NCBI GenBank assembly: GCA_030765065.1
Contig: CM060984.1
Span: forward strand, 2,118,001 to 2,182,000
From: Deroplatys truncata
Taxonomy: Eukaryota; Arthropoda; Insecta; Mantodea; Mantidae
DNA: 64,000 nt
Reading direction: 5' to 3'
The position numbers and the translations under genes were made by a program. Numbering within the stretch: the stretch's first letter is position 1; each line of letters opens with the position of its first letter. Below the pieces are notes generated by a model, which did not search any database, was not told the DNA's origin, and saw nothing but the letters and a program-made list of their open reading frames with translations. Below, in pieces: positions 1 through 11,242 of the stretch.

Positions 1-120
1 GAAAGACCAATTAAACCCAATTAAAGACTACAAACTCCCCCAGTAACCATAAATTTGATCCAGAACATACACGCTATTTGGGTCGTCTTTGCACGAAAGA
101 CCAATTAAACCCAATTAAAA
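1..120. repeat. Direct repeat of an ATTAA-rich 23-bp segment at the window edge
   Basis: The segment beginning AAAGACCAATTAAACCC occurs at about 2-25 and again at 96-118, a spacing of 94 bp. The second copy runs on into further CCAATTAA motifs. This may be the end of a tandem array lying outside the window. No coding potential is seen. Confidence 0.5.
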
Positions 121-904
121 CCAATTAAGCCAATTAAATAACCATTAATTGATGTTGAATATACAAAGGTACCCTACTAACTTTATGCCCTTTTAGCATC
201 AACAATGATTCACATAGTTCTGTATTATTGATTACTTACGGAAAGATATCTCTAGGGGTGGAGTTCGAATCCCAGCAGAGTTTTAAACTTTGAGTTTCAT
301 TATTCCTGAAGTAGGACAGCTAGACACGTGGAACAAATTACATTAAATTGATGGCATTAGTTAGACTCTCTGAACAACTATTTAGGAGTCCCGAAGTTCA
401 TATCCGACCTCGGATCGGTAAAACCTAAATATTTAATTCTTAATGAGTTAAAAGACTTAGACAAATATGGTAAAATCACAATACGTTTATAGCACTAAGA
501 GGCTTAGTGAAAGAATTTTCAGGTATCATTAAAAATAATTATAATCAAGCTATTTAAGGATTAATTTTTACTATTATCTTAGAGACTTGACTTCGAGTAG
601 CAAAAAATTTAATATTCAATAGCTATTAAACTAAGGGAGTTGTATGGGTGGATCAAAAATGTATTTATTAGATATAATTCATTATCTGTGTTAAACCGTC
701 ATGCGTGCTTAGGTATCCTTAGGTCCTTGTTCGAATCTTATAAAATTTAATGGTTAATAAATATTAAACTAGGAGACATATACGGCTGGAATAAAAAGTA
801 TTTAACCCATATATTTATAAGTATACTTAGGTATCCTCAGGTCTGAATTAAAATTCTTAATTTTCTTCTTTCTTTCTGTTTTCTTCTTTCTCTCTTTCCT
901 TCTT
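121..904. other. AT-rich stretch with no recognised gene
   Basis: I see no open frame with recognisable protein similarity and no clear mobile element. A pyrimidine-rich tract (TTCTTTC/TCTTCC runs) lies at about 855-912, just before the CA-rich block. Confidence 0.5.
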
Positions 905-1560
905 CCTTTCTTCTTGATCAACACACAACCACACACACATGCTAACGAACTCATCGACACCTTACACACACACACAAAACTATCTAACAAACACGTCCAG
1001 AGACAGTCCAATACACACATACGTAAACTCACAGACATACACGCAACACTATCACGCGAACACATAACACAAACACGCATCCACATACATAGCCAAACAC
1101 ATACGAACATCTAACCAAAACATGTTGATATGCATGAAGACATACCAACACACAGATTCTGTGACTCAAGGACAGTCAAAAATACACACACCCGCACACA
1201 CACTCACACATATATACTCACAAACACACCCAGAGACAGTTCAAAACACATACACACATGCTAACGGACTCATCGACAGCTTACGCACATGCATCCACAC
1301 ATACACACGTGTGTACTAACAAACACATTCAGAGACAGATCAATACACACATACGTAAACTCCCAGACATGCACGCAACACTATTCAACATACACATAAC
1401 ACAAACACGCATCCACATACATAGCCAGACACATACGAACATCTAACCAAACACGTTGATATGCACGACGACACACACACACACACATATATATATACTC
1501 ACACACATAGAGACAGTTCAAAACACACTCTCACATACTCATACATACACAACACATTCG
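905..1560. repeat. CA-rich low-complexity block with a ~320-bp tandem duplication
   Basis: The block is built of CACACA, ACATAC and related steps. Two long copies can be aligned. The one starting near 935 (GCTAACGAACTCATCGACA at 941) recurs near 1255 (GCTAACGGACTCATCGACA at 1260), and both end with ATACGAACATCTAACCAAA at about 1101 and 1433. Spacing drifts from 319 to 332 bp because of small indels. The short open frames here (62-102 codons) follow from the low C/A complexity and are not genes. Confidence 0.75.
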
Positions 1561-1712
1561 AGCACCTCTCCAAACTAACGGACATGTTCGAACACCTACG
1601 GAAACGTCCGAATACCTGTGTAACGTATTGAGATATAAGAGTTTAGACGCTTAATCACCGTTTTAGTATTAAAATTCAGTATATAATTGATCTAAAAGGT
1701 TCGTGCTCCCTC

Positions 1713-1748
1713 TATAAATAGGGTGACCGCGGACACTGGACTTCATTG
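1713..1748 (+). promoter_or_regulatory. TATA box plus initiator-like site upstream of the polymerase fossil
   Basis: TATAAATA sits at 1713-1720 and TTCATTG at 1742-1748, about 30 bp downstream. That is the usual TATA-to-initiator distance in insect core promoters. The first methionine of the polymerase reading lies roughly 135 bp further on. The position relative to the fossil suggests its ancestral promoter. Present activity cannot be judged. Confidence 0.5.
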
Positions 1749-1879
1749 CGCTAATTAGACTTGCGGTGTTAACATCGTGTTCTCTCCAAGAATAATCAGC
1801 TTTCTAAAGTGTTATCAAGGTGAAGAGGTCTACATTTCCCTTGAAGAAGGATTAATACGTTATTGCATCAAGAATAAAG

Positions 1880-4800
1880 ATGAATAACTCAGCGTATAAG
1901 GATATTATTCCAAGCGCTACTGGATACGCTTGTAGTAAATGTAGAAAGGAATTCCTCCGAAGTTATGACGAGAAGACATCAGATGACCTGTAAGAGACTC
2001 TTCAAATGTAAACATTGTAATGCAACCTTTAATGATGGTTATAAGGGACAGCGGCACGAAGAAGTATGTGAAATAAGCAGTCCTCAGAAGAAAAGCAGAT
2101 TGGAGCCTACCAAACATCACATATTATCCACAATGGAGGACTGTGACATGAAAGAATACGAGACAGCGTTCGAAGGACGATTGAAATCGTATTTTATACG
2201 ATGCGATTCATCTAAGGACCTGAATATGTACCTGCATGAGGCCAAACAACGAATAATCCAGGCAGTGCATAAAGAGCTTGGTATTCACAAGAGTGTGAAA
2301 ATTAATCTGCTGGTTGAGTGCCGATTTGTAAACAGTATCGAAGAAACCTGTGACAAAACATTTAAAACACGGAATCAGCCTGTGTTTCTAGAAACGGAAC
2401 TAGACTCAACGTTGGAAGCGAAATACAAGAAATTGGCCACTGAAATGGAGGAGTCACAACTTAAGGGCAGCAACTGGGCTCTGCTTGCTGTAGAAGGAAT
2501 TCGACTTCGTATTAACAAGTACAATCCGTTACGTGGAAGTAGCTTCATACCACTACCGCCATCTGTTGGAAGTAAAGAAGCGTGTATAAACATCCGGAAT
2601 TTAACTGATGAGAAATGTTTTATGTATTCTGTACTAGCCAAATTCGTCAGCACCAAGCCTCAACGCGTCAGTAAATACAAACAGCTTCAAGATAAGTACG
2701 ACTTCAGCTGCGTTTCCTATCCTACCCCACTTTCTCAAATACCTAAATTTGAGAAGCTTAATAGGATGTCTATCAACGTTTTCGGTCTGGATGAGAAGCA
2801 TGAAGTGTATACGATAAAGGTTGCTGACACTGAACTGCCTGACCACCGTGACCTCCTACTATTGAGTGTCAGTAGTGGAAAACATCACTATGTATATATC
2901 AAGAATTTTGAGAAGCTCGTTCGACGTCAGAAAACTAAGCATGATGGAGTGATATATACCTGTAAGCGGTGCTTTACACATTTTGACGATCGATATGGAC
3001 GAAGTGGACTGGAAAAGCTGCAAGAACATGCATCCATCTGTAATCAGCATGGTGTTGCAAGGGTAGTTATGCCTACAACGGAGAAATCAATTGTACAGTT
3101 TAAAAATGTTGAAAGGATGTTGAAACTACCTTACGTCATCTACGCAGACTTGAAAGCATTCTCGCTCCATGTCATACATGCATATCCAGTCCTGAAACTT
3201 CTTATACAACCCCTTATCAAGAGCATACAGCAATGAGCTTCTGTGTTTACGTTAAACCATCAACCAACGTTGAACATCTGAAAACTAGCCTTCCTAAGCA
3301 TCCCTATGTATATCGTGGTGTTGATGCTGCTCAGAAGTTTATGGAATACCTGTCATTCCTTGCAAAGGAGATTAATAATATATACAAATCTGACATGCCC
3401 CTGAAACTTACAGATCAACAGCAGATGGATTTCAACGCCTCTACAGTATGCTACTTGTGTGGAAAAACCTTTACTGAAGAGAACTATAAAGTACGCGACC
3501 ATGATCACATCAGTGGTGAATATCGAGGAAGTCTGCATAATGAATGTAATTTAGCCTGCAAAACACCTAAATATATCCCTGTCTTCATGCACAACCTCAG
3601 TGGATATGACTCACACTTCATTGTTAAGGAGCTGGGATGTACAAGTGAGCGGGTGGAAGTAATTCCTAGCTCTGAAGAAAGCTATATATCATTCTCCAAG
3701 TATGTCGGAGATATAAAGCTCCGGTTTGTAGATAATTTTCGGTTCCTGGGTACAAGCTTGGATAAGCTGGTAAAAAATCTAACATCGTACCCTGAGACAT
3801 TGAAGTACTTCGGAGAAGACAAGATGAAGTTGATGACACGTAAGGGTGTATTTCCCTATGATTACGTCACTTCATGGGACGTCTTGAACGAGACCTGCCT
3901 GCCTCCTAAGAACTACTTCTACAATAAACTGAATGAAGAAGAAATTAGTGATGCTGACTACGAACATGCTAGAAATGTATGGAGAATGTTCAATGTGAGA
4001 AACCTGGGAGAATACAGTGACCTCTACTTAATATCTGATGTTCTTCTTCTAGCTGATGTCTTTGAGACATTCAGAGAGCAAACTCTCAAGACGCACAAAG
4101 TTGATCCAGCACATTATTTTACCTCTCCAGGACTTACATGGGACGCCATGTTACTGTATACTGGAATCGAACTGGAACTGTTACAGGATTATGACCAACT
4201 ACTCATGGTGGAATCCGGCATAAGAGGAGGTTTATGCCAAGTGTCCCATCGGTATGCAGAGGCTAATAACACTTACATGGACAAGTTTGATCCGTCGAGA
4301 CCAACCCAATTCATTACCTATGGGGACGCCAACAACCAATATGGGTGGGCAATGAGTCACGCCCTTCCTTTTGGCGGATTTCAGTGGGTTTCACCTGAAG
4401 AGATAAACTTACAGAGACTAGAAGAAGATGATCCTCATGGATACATATTAGAAGTTGACATCGAGTATCCTGCTGAACTCCATGATCTGCATAATGATTT
4501 ACCATTCCTGCCTGAGTGTCTGAAACCAAAGGACTCGACTACAAAGAAGTTAATTCCTCACCTTGGATCACGAAAGAAGTATGTAGTGCATTACATGACT
4601 TTGAAGCAAGCTCTTAGTCATGGACTACGACTAACAAAAATCCATCGTGTGCTACAATTCCGACAGTCACAGTGGTTAAAACCGTATGTGGAATTTAACA
4701 ACAGACTACGACAAAAGGCTGCAAATGATTTTGAGAAGGATCTCTACAAACTGTTCAACAATGCTATGTTTGGAAAAACAATGGAGAACCTTCGTAATCG

Positions 4801-5530
4801 TGTGGATATACGGTTGGTGACAAACGAGAAGACTCTGGAAAAGTTAATTGCAAAGCCTACGTTCATCGATCGAACAATATATGCCACCAATCTAGCTGCT
4901 GTGCATATGGCCTCCCGACAGATCGTGTTCAACAAGCCTATATACATTGGAATGAGTGTGTTGGACATCTCCAAGACATTAATGTACCGCTATCATTATG
5001 ATGTGTTGTTACCACATTATGGAGTTGAAAACCTGAAGCTGATGTATATGGACACTGATTCATTCATCCATCAAGTTACAACTGAAGATGTGTACAAGGA
5101 CAAGCTACGTTTTCTTGAGCATCTAGATACGTCTGATTATCCCACAAACCATATATTCTATTCAACTCTAAACAACAAAGTGCTTGGAAAATTTAAAGAT
5201 GAGGCTAATGGTAAAATCATCCAACGCTTTGTCGGACTGCGACCTAAGATGTATGCGCTAGATATCCACGGCTCAATGATAAAAAAGATTAAAGGTATAA
5301 AACGTGGCGCTATTAAGCAGCACATCACATTCGACAGTTATACAGACTGTCTTAAGGCCAGAGAAATAATAAGACGCCCATGAATCTGATCCTGTCACGA
5401 AAGCATACTGTTACCACAGTGCAAGTGAATAAAATTGCATTGACTCCATACGACGATAAAAGAGTTGTTGCTGAGGATGGAATAATGACATATGCATATG
5501 GCCATTACAGCATTACAAGCAGTGCTTAAG
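1880..5530 (+). mobile_element. Polinton-type DNA polymerase B fossil (broken)
   Basis: This is a fossil of the protein-primed family-B DNA polymerase of the organellar/viral type (DNA_pol_B_2), the kind carried by Polintons and adintoviruses. In order it shows an N-terminal Cys/His zinc-binding region (CSKC...), a central Cys/His segment (CYLCGKTF...RDHDH), exonuclease motifs (HNLSGYDSHFI; DLYLISDVLLLADVFE), a palm motif A variant (YGDANNQYG), motif B (KLFNNAMFGKTMEN) and the catalytic YMDTDS motif C. The family C-terminal DDKR...AYGHY region follows. Well over 1,100 residues are represented, so nearly the whole gene was once present. It is broken, with about three interruptions, and is not ancient to judge from its motif preservation. 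No integrase, packaging ATPase or terminal inverted repeat was recognised beside it, so the element's limits are unknown. Confidence 0.85.
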
Positions 5531-6070
5531 AGAATGTAATCCTAAGGTGATGATTTTCTCGTGAGTCTACAACTTTAAAAAGTGGAAGTTTACCCATGTA
5601 CCGTGTATACATCTAGCAGACATCTAAGAATAAATAAAAAATAATAATGTGGAATGGAGGCGGTAACCCTGCCATTAGGAGCAAATCCTAGTGCTAGTCT
5701 CAAGCCTAGATAAAAGGGGAGAGGCACCTACCCTTACAATCCTTATCTAATAAAGCATCAATTAACTGGTAAAGACGATACACCTAGTCAACAATTAACC
5801 ATACAAAAACGGAAAAGTTGGATGATAACAGTATCATTAGCAGAGCTTAAGGTTGGGTTAGAAAAGCAACTCTACATAGTTTCTTACATGTTAGCATTAG
5901 AATATTGAGAAGACCATAAAAGGATCCGATATGACTGTAAAAACGTTAGATATGGTTATAGATCATCATAAGACCTGTGTAATACAAGAGAAAACTCTAT
6001 AAAACATGAGAGAAGACCTGAAAACCATGTGTCAATAGCATACAAATAAGCACTACACTTTCAAAAAAAA
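5531..6070. other. No recognised gene downstream of the polymerase fossil
   Basis: The sequence is AT-rich with a moderately GC-rich patch at about 5650-5740. I recognise no protein motif. It could hold the remaining flank of the Polinton-type element. Confidence 0.4.
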
Positions 6071-6301
6071 GCCCTCCAGGAACTCTAATGGCATAAAAAT
6101 AGCCACTGCGCATTCCAAAAGTCCATAAAAACAGCCACTACATTTCCCAAAAGTCAATAAAACAGCCACTACATTTCCCAAAAGCCAATAAAACAGCCAC
6201 TACACTTATCCAAAAGCTGATAAAACAGCCACTACACTTCCCAAAAGCCGATAAAACAGCCACTACACTTTCCAAAAGCCCTTCAGGAACTCTTAATGGT
6301 C
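6071..6301. repeat. 31-bp minisatellite (about 6 units) flanked by a short direct repeat
   Basis: The motif ACAGCCACTACA recurs at 6131, 6162, 6193, 6225 and 6256, with a diverged first unit near 6100. That is a 31-32-bp period. The array is bracketed by similar 24-bp sequences, AAGCCCTCCAGGAACTCTAA near 6070 and AAGCCCTTCAGGAACTCTTA near 6277. The bracketing suggests amplification of the interior of an older unit. Confidence 0.8.
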
Positions 6302-6794
6302 TGTGCCTATGCCACATCCATAACCTAAAATACCTTTAAAGAGCCACAAACACTCCTAGCACGAGCTTTGAAAACGTCTTGAAAATTGTCAAAATACCTT
6401 AAAAGCATCATAAAACGCCTCGAAATATTCTGAAGCCTACATGAATACCTTGAATCTACCTGCTCCAGTTCCCAAAATGCTGCTGAAACACCTAAAATTC
6501 CCCTGGCTCATACCAGAATGTCCTGAAAGCCTTGTCCATATCAAAAATACCTGTAACTATGCCAAAAATGTCTCTAAATGAACACTAAAATGCTCCGCTA
6601 TTCCTAGTACACTGGCTAAAATGCTTACACCAATACCCTAAAACACGTATCTGTATCTATGTCTAAAAATATTTTAAAGCCAGTAAGAGGATGTCAAACG
6701 TCTGTTCCACCGCATTAAAACAGCATCAGCATACCTGCAAAGTTAGATAAACATGTGCCAAAAAAGCTTCTAAGTGTGTTCTAAAATAGTTATA
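6302..6794. other. Degenerate A-rich sequence, no gene seen
   Basis: Short motifs such as AAAATACCT and TAAAATGCT recur loosely, which may be a very old tandem array. The repetition is too diverged for me to fix a period. No protein similarity was recognised. Confidence 0.35.
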
Positions 6795-7345
6795 TTCTAC
6801 CCTTCAAGTCCTGTCTAGTCTAGCACCTCTCCTCGTATTCCCTATCTCTCCTGTATGTAAGTCCATATACCCCCTCCTTCAGTACCTGTCTAGCCTTATC
6901 ATCTACGCCCTATCTTTCGTATATAATCGTATACTCTACTCAACCTCTGACTAGCCTAGCACTTCTCCTCGTATTCCCTGTCACTCTTGTATAAAGCACA
7001 TTCCTCCTACTTCAACCTCTGTCTAACCTAGCATCTATCCTCGTTTTCCCTATCTCCCCCATATAAACTCATTTTCCTCCATGAAGACTCTCTCAACCTA
7101 GCATCTCCTATCGTTTTCCCTATCCTTTCCCTTATAAAGCATATATTCAGACCTTTCAAACCCTGTCTAGTCGACATCTAACCTTATAATCCCTATCTCT
7201 GCAGTATAAAACGTGCATTCTGCCCTTTCAACCCCTGTCTAGCCTGACAACTCTCCTCGTATTCCCCATCTCCCCCATATAAACGCATTTTTCCTCCTTG
7301 GATGCTCTCCTAGCCTAGCATCTTCCCTCGTTTTCCCTATCTTTT
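6795..7345. repeat. Degenerate ~70-bp tandem repeat, about 8 units
   Basis: Each unit has the order CTGTCTAGCCTAGCA, then CTCCTCGTATTCCC, TATCTCCC and ATATAAA. CTGTCTAG-type starts fall at about 6811, 6886, 6947, 7019, 7089, 7163, 7235 and 7305, so steps are 61-75 bp. Units differ by many substitutions, so this array is older than the other arrays here. It ends just before the mariner element. Confidence 0.75.
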
Positions 7346-7429
7346 CCCATATAAACGCAAAAAAGTGGCCTCGGTCTGTCCTAAATAACCTACTCTCATG
7401 CCAAGCAATTTTTTGGGCATGAAACTTGT

Positions 7430-9386
7430 AGCAGCAATATTTATTTCGAAATTGAATTTCAACCAAAAACGACGTTGCGTAGACATCGCTCAGGAAATGC
7501 GGATTGAAGTCGAAAACGATCCAGAACTTCTAAATAAGGCCATAAAAGGTGACGAAACATGGATATGACGTCGAAACTAAGGCCCAATCGTCTCAATGGA
7601 AACTGCCTGAAGAGCCAAGACCGAAAAAAATCGACAAGTTCGATCACATGTGAAGGTTCTTCTCACTGTTTTCCTCGATTACAATGGGGTAGTGCATAGG
7701 AGTTCTTGCCTTATAGTCGTACGGTCAATAAGGAATACTACCTGGAAGTTATGCCCCGTTTTCTTGATAAGTTCACTCGTGGAAATTGCATCACGATGAC
7801 ATCGCTCACACCCCAATGCTTGTTCGTGACTTTTTGGCAGTAAACCAAACCCTTATGCTATCTCAGCCATTGTATTCGCCGGACATGGGCACCTGCGACT
7901 TCTTTCTATTCCCAAGGCTGAAGAAAACCAAACCCTTGTGCTGTCTCAGCCATTGTATTCGCCAGACATGGGCACCTGCGACTTCTTTCTATTCCCAAGG
8001 CTGAAGAAAACCAAACCCTTGTGCTGTCTCAGCCATTGTATTCGCCAGACATGGGCACCTGCGACTTCTATCTATTCCCAAGGCTGAAGAAAACCAAACC
8101 CTTGTGCTGTCTCAGCCATTGTATTCGCCGGACATGGGCACCTGCGACTTCTTTCTATTCCCAAGGCTGAAGAAAACCAAACCCTTGTGCTGTCTCAGCC
8201 ATTGTATTCGCCAGACATGGGCACCTGCGACTTCTATCTATTCCCAAGGCTGAAGAAAACCAAACCCTTGTGCTGTCTCAGCCATTGTATTCGCCAGACA
8301 TGGGCACCTGCGACTTCTTTCTATTCCCAAGGCTGAAGAAAACCAAACCCTTGTGCTGTCTCAGCCATTGTATTCGCCGGACATGGGCACCTGCGACTTC
8401 TATCTATTCCCAAGGCTGAAGAAAACCAAACCCTTGTGCTGTCTCAGCCATTGTATTCGCCAGACATGGGCACCTGCGACTTCTTTCTATTCCCAAGGCT
8501 GAAGAAAACCAAACCCTTGTGCTGTCTCAGCCATTGTATTCGCCGGACATGGGCACCTGCGACTTCTTTCTATTCCCAAGGCTGAAGAAAACCAAACCCT
8601 TGTGCTGTCTCAGCCATTGTATTCGCCAGACATGGGCACCTGCGACTTCTTTCTATTCCCAAGGCTGAAGAAAACCAAACCCTTGTGCTGTCTCAGCCAT
8701 TGTATTCGCCAGACATGGGCACCTGCGACTTCTTTCTATTCCCAAGGCTGAAGAAAACCAAACCCTTGTGCTGTCTCAGCCATTGTATTCGCGGACATGG
8801 GCCTCTGCGACTCCTTTCTATTCCCGAGGCTGAAGAAAACCAAACCCTTGTGCTGTCTCAGCCATTGTATTCGCCAGACATGGGCACCTGCGACTTCTTT
8901 CTATTCCCAAGGCTGAAGAAAACCAAACCCTTGTGCTGTCTCAGCCATTGTATTCGCCAGACATGGGCACCTGCGACTTCTTTCTATTCCCAAGGCTGAA
9001 GAAAACCAAACCCTTGTGCTGTCTCAGCCATTGTATTCGCGGACATGGGCCTCTGCGACTCCTTTCTATTCCCGAGGCTGAAGAAAACCAAACCCTTGTG
9101 CTGTCTCAGCCATTGTATTCGCGGACATGGGCCTCTGCGACTCCTTTCTATTCCCGAGGCTGAAGAAAACCATAAAAGGACGACGTTTTGCCACCACTGA
9201 TGAGATAAAAACAGAATCGCTGAACACCATAACGAAAAGTGAGTTTCAGAAATGCTTCCAAGATTGGAAAAAGCGCTGGCACAAGTGTATTATATCTGAG
9301 GGGGGGGGGACAAAGTTGATGTTGATCAAATAAAAGTTCTTTAAGAAAAGCAAAAATTCCCATTGGTTTTTTTATCACAGCTCGTA
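7430..9386 (+). mobile_element. Mariner-family DNA transposon with internal tandem expansion (inactive)
   Basis: Conceptual reading in all three frames gives stretches of a mariner (DD34D) transposase: YDVETKAQSSQWKLPEEPRP, RTVNKEYYLEV, a HHDD second catalytic region (7786 onward), YSPDMGTCDFFLFPRLKK with the third catalytic Asp, then KGRRFATTDEIKTESLN and FQDWKKRWHKCI near the C terminus. Numerous stops and frameshifts lie in the first 350 bp and the N-terminal DNA-binding half is missing, so the copy is 5' truncated. A short 3' end reading CTCGTA at 9381-9386, after AAAGCAAAAATTCCCATTGG, resembles a mariner terminal repeat; I could not find its left partner. The middle is swollen by the 83-bp array listed separately. 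Confidence 0.85.
7846..9172 (+). repeat. 83-bp tandem array (16 units) built from the mariner catalytic motif
   Basis: Unit starts (TCTCAG) fall at 7861, 7944, 8027, 8110, 8193, 8276, 8359, 8442, 8525, 8608, 8691, 8774, 8856, 8939, 9022 and 9104. The period is 83 bp, or 82 bp after units carrying GCGGACATGGGCCTCTGCG. Each unit encodes the segment around SPDMGTCDFFLFPRLKK. Because 83 is not a multiple of 3, successive units fall in different frames, which explains the apparent 76-104-residue open frames. Three sub-variants are visible (CTTTCTATTCCC, CTATCTATTCCC, and the GGGCCTCTGCG type in units 12, 15 and 16). Low divergence indicates recent amplification. Confidence 0.95.
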
Positions 9387-9583
9387 TTAGGAAAAATGCA
9401 AGTTGCAGAAATGAGCAATTAAAGTTTTTTCAAGTATATGAACAATAAAAATCCTTACTTTCAGAAGTTAGCAATGCTCAATGTCCACCATATGCATATT
9501 CATTATCTTCTTCATTCTTTCTTTTGCCCTCTTCTACTGCCATGCTTCCTGATACAGTTTCAGGAGATTTGTCTCTGCTTTCC

Positions 9584-10036
9584 CTATTCACCCTCTCCCA
9601 AGCACCTCGTTCCATATATTAATCTAAAATTACTTTCATAAATAACCTCTGGCCCTTTCTTGGATGAAAAGAATGAAAATTCAAAACTGCGGGTCTCAAA
9701 CACAAACTTGACCTCAACATCAATTCTGCTTGTTTCCATTATTTTGATACACTGAGTATTTTTGCAATTTGAGTAGGCACGTATGTTTATTGCATTACAT
9801 AATACGTTTAGATCCACAAGTCTTAGCCCTGACATTGATAAATATTCATTGAATACACTGTTATCCAAAATTTGCAGATCAGAATCAAGTTTAGAAGATG
9901 AATCTGATAAGTTACGTTGGGTTTGTCTGTTACTGGTTGTTTGTTTTTTGAAACGGTATCCATGATATTTTATCTTTTTACACACTCTATTTGATTTTGG
10001 TATTGTAAAGACTATCATAACTCTGGTGAAATACAC
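9584..10036 (-). pseudogene. N-terminal fragment of a Mutator-type transposase-like gene
   Basis: The 150-residue open frame has a basic start (KSNRVCKKIKYHGYRFKK), a Ser/Asp-rich linker, then GLRLVDLNVLCNAI and a pair of cysteines (SNCKNTQC). It ends with FRLIYGTRCLGEGE. This order resembles the N-terminal region of Mutator-like transposase-domain proteins common in arthropod genomes, where an N-(F/L)R-x-(V/I)YG-x-RC(I/L)GKG segment precedes the catalytic core. The frame stops directly after that segment and I see no catalytic region beyond it, so the copy is truncated. An expressed small protein cannot be excluded but is unlikely. Confidence 0.5.
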
Positions 10037-10440
10037 TAGTTAAGTCAGTAAAACCATCAGTTTCAAAAAAATTAACTTCAATTCCAACCTCAACAAAAAC
10101 ACGTGCTCTCCATATTGCGTACTTGTGTAGCCTCCAGGTGGGAGAAGGGTGTACTATATAACACAAAATAATCTGGAAGTGGGATTGCCCTAGAGGTTCA
10201 TTGTATCAAAATAAAATGATGCAAATAGCAGTGTTCATTTTGACAAAAAAGTGGGCGTGGCAGTATCCGCTCACTAGTATTTTATTTCTTTTAATGCATT
10301 AAGGGTTGGAATATCATGTGGAAATTTACGGAGATTGAGGAAAACATGATGAATACTCAAAAAATAACAAATTTAAAAACTCGAAAATTTTGACCTTATT
10401 ACTTACATCCCCCTTAAAGCGGTACTTGGAAATCGCCACT
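10037..10440. other. No gene recognised
   Basis: AT-rich sequence. The piece from about 10205 to 10425 (around TTTTGACAAAAAAGTGGGCG) has the look of a dispersed noncoding repeat, but I see no second copy in the window. Confidence 0.3.
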
Positions 10441-10670
10441 CTAGTTTTATTTTAAATTTATGGACGCTCTTGAACTGTTATGGTCCTTGGCGTCTCATTC
10501 TATATTTGGCGTAAAAGAGTGGAGATTTTGTTCAGAGGCCTCTTTATCAGGCTTGAGGTTCTTTTACGTGCCGTAAATCTACGACACTGGGCCACCGGCT
10601 TTACTTCCCTTCCGAAGGAAGCCAAGCTAAGGATTTTTACGCCCGCAGAAATCCATCCCCCTCCGCTACC
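10441..10670 (-). repeat. tRNA-derived SINE, family A, 5' end missing
   Basis: In reverse orientation it carries the family body: GGATTTCTGCGGGCGTAAAA, CTTCCTTCGGAAGGGAAGTA, GTCGTAGATTTACGGCACGT, AAGAACCTCAAGCCTGATAA, AGAGGCCTCTGAAC and the AATATAGAATGAGACGC segment. Other copies lie at 14551, 15543, 23774 and 53567. The tRNA head with its A and B boxes is absent, as expected from incomplete reverse transcription. Confidence 0.85.
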
Positions 10671-11242
10671 CTAGTTTGTATTTGGGTATTATGAAATTAT
10701 ACAATATGAAAAAGTTGATATTTATGATTAAGGAATTCAAAATACATTAATAGTCTAGCCAACAGAAAAAAAGAAAAAAAGAAATTGCCTGTCCCACAAA
10801 ATTGAGCGTTTTTATGAATATTTGAATACGGAATACCTTCATGTGGGTAATGTTTCTTATTCTGAACAATTCCACTGTAAAATTTGAAATACACATTAAA
10901 TTACGGTGCTTCTAACAAACCCAATTTATTTTCTGTTTTGGAATTAAAAAATTCCTGAAATATATTATGGTACTTTGAAAATTATAAATTTGATAACAAT
11001 AAACAAGAGGCTAATAATACTGAAGCAAAACTTACAATTACATAATCCATACAAATTAGTGACATGTTTGCTAACCGATTCCATAAACAAATTTTGTTTC
11101 CACAAGATGGTGCTTACACAGCAAACAATGTACTACATGCAACATTCTTTATGGAACCATATAAATCGACGCAAAGAAAAGCAAAGCATTGAAAATGTGA
11201 TGAATGAATCACAAAATCTGCTATTATTTTAATTATCTTACA
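10671..11242. other. AT-rich stretch with no recognised gene
   Basis: An 85-codon open frame at 10975-11232 on the plus strand has no motif that I recognise and lies in DNA rich in A and T. I do not call it a gene. Confidence 0.4.

Noticed and set aside
914-1446. His/Thr-rich short open frames
   Set aside because: They are produced by CA-rich low-complexity DNA and have no independent support.
7786-9163. Frames of 72-104 residues with MLSQPLYSPDMG repeats as genes
   Set aside because: They are read through the 83-bp tandem array, where each unit shifts the frame. They are pieces of a dead mariner transposase.
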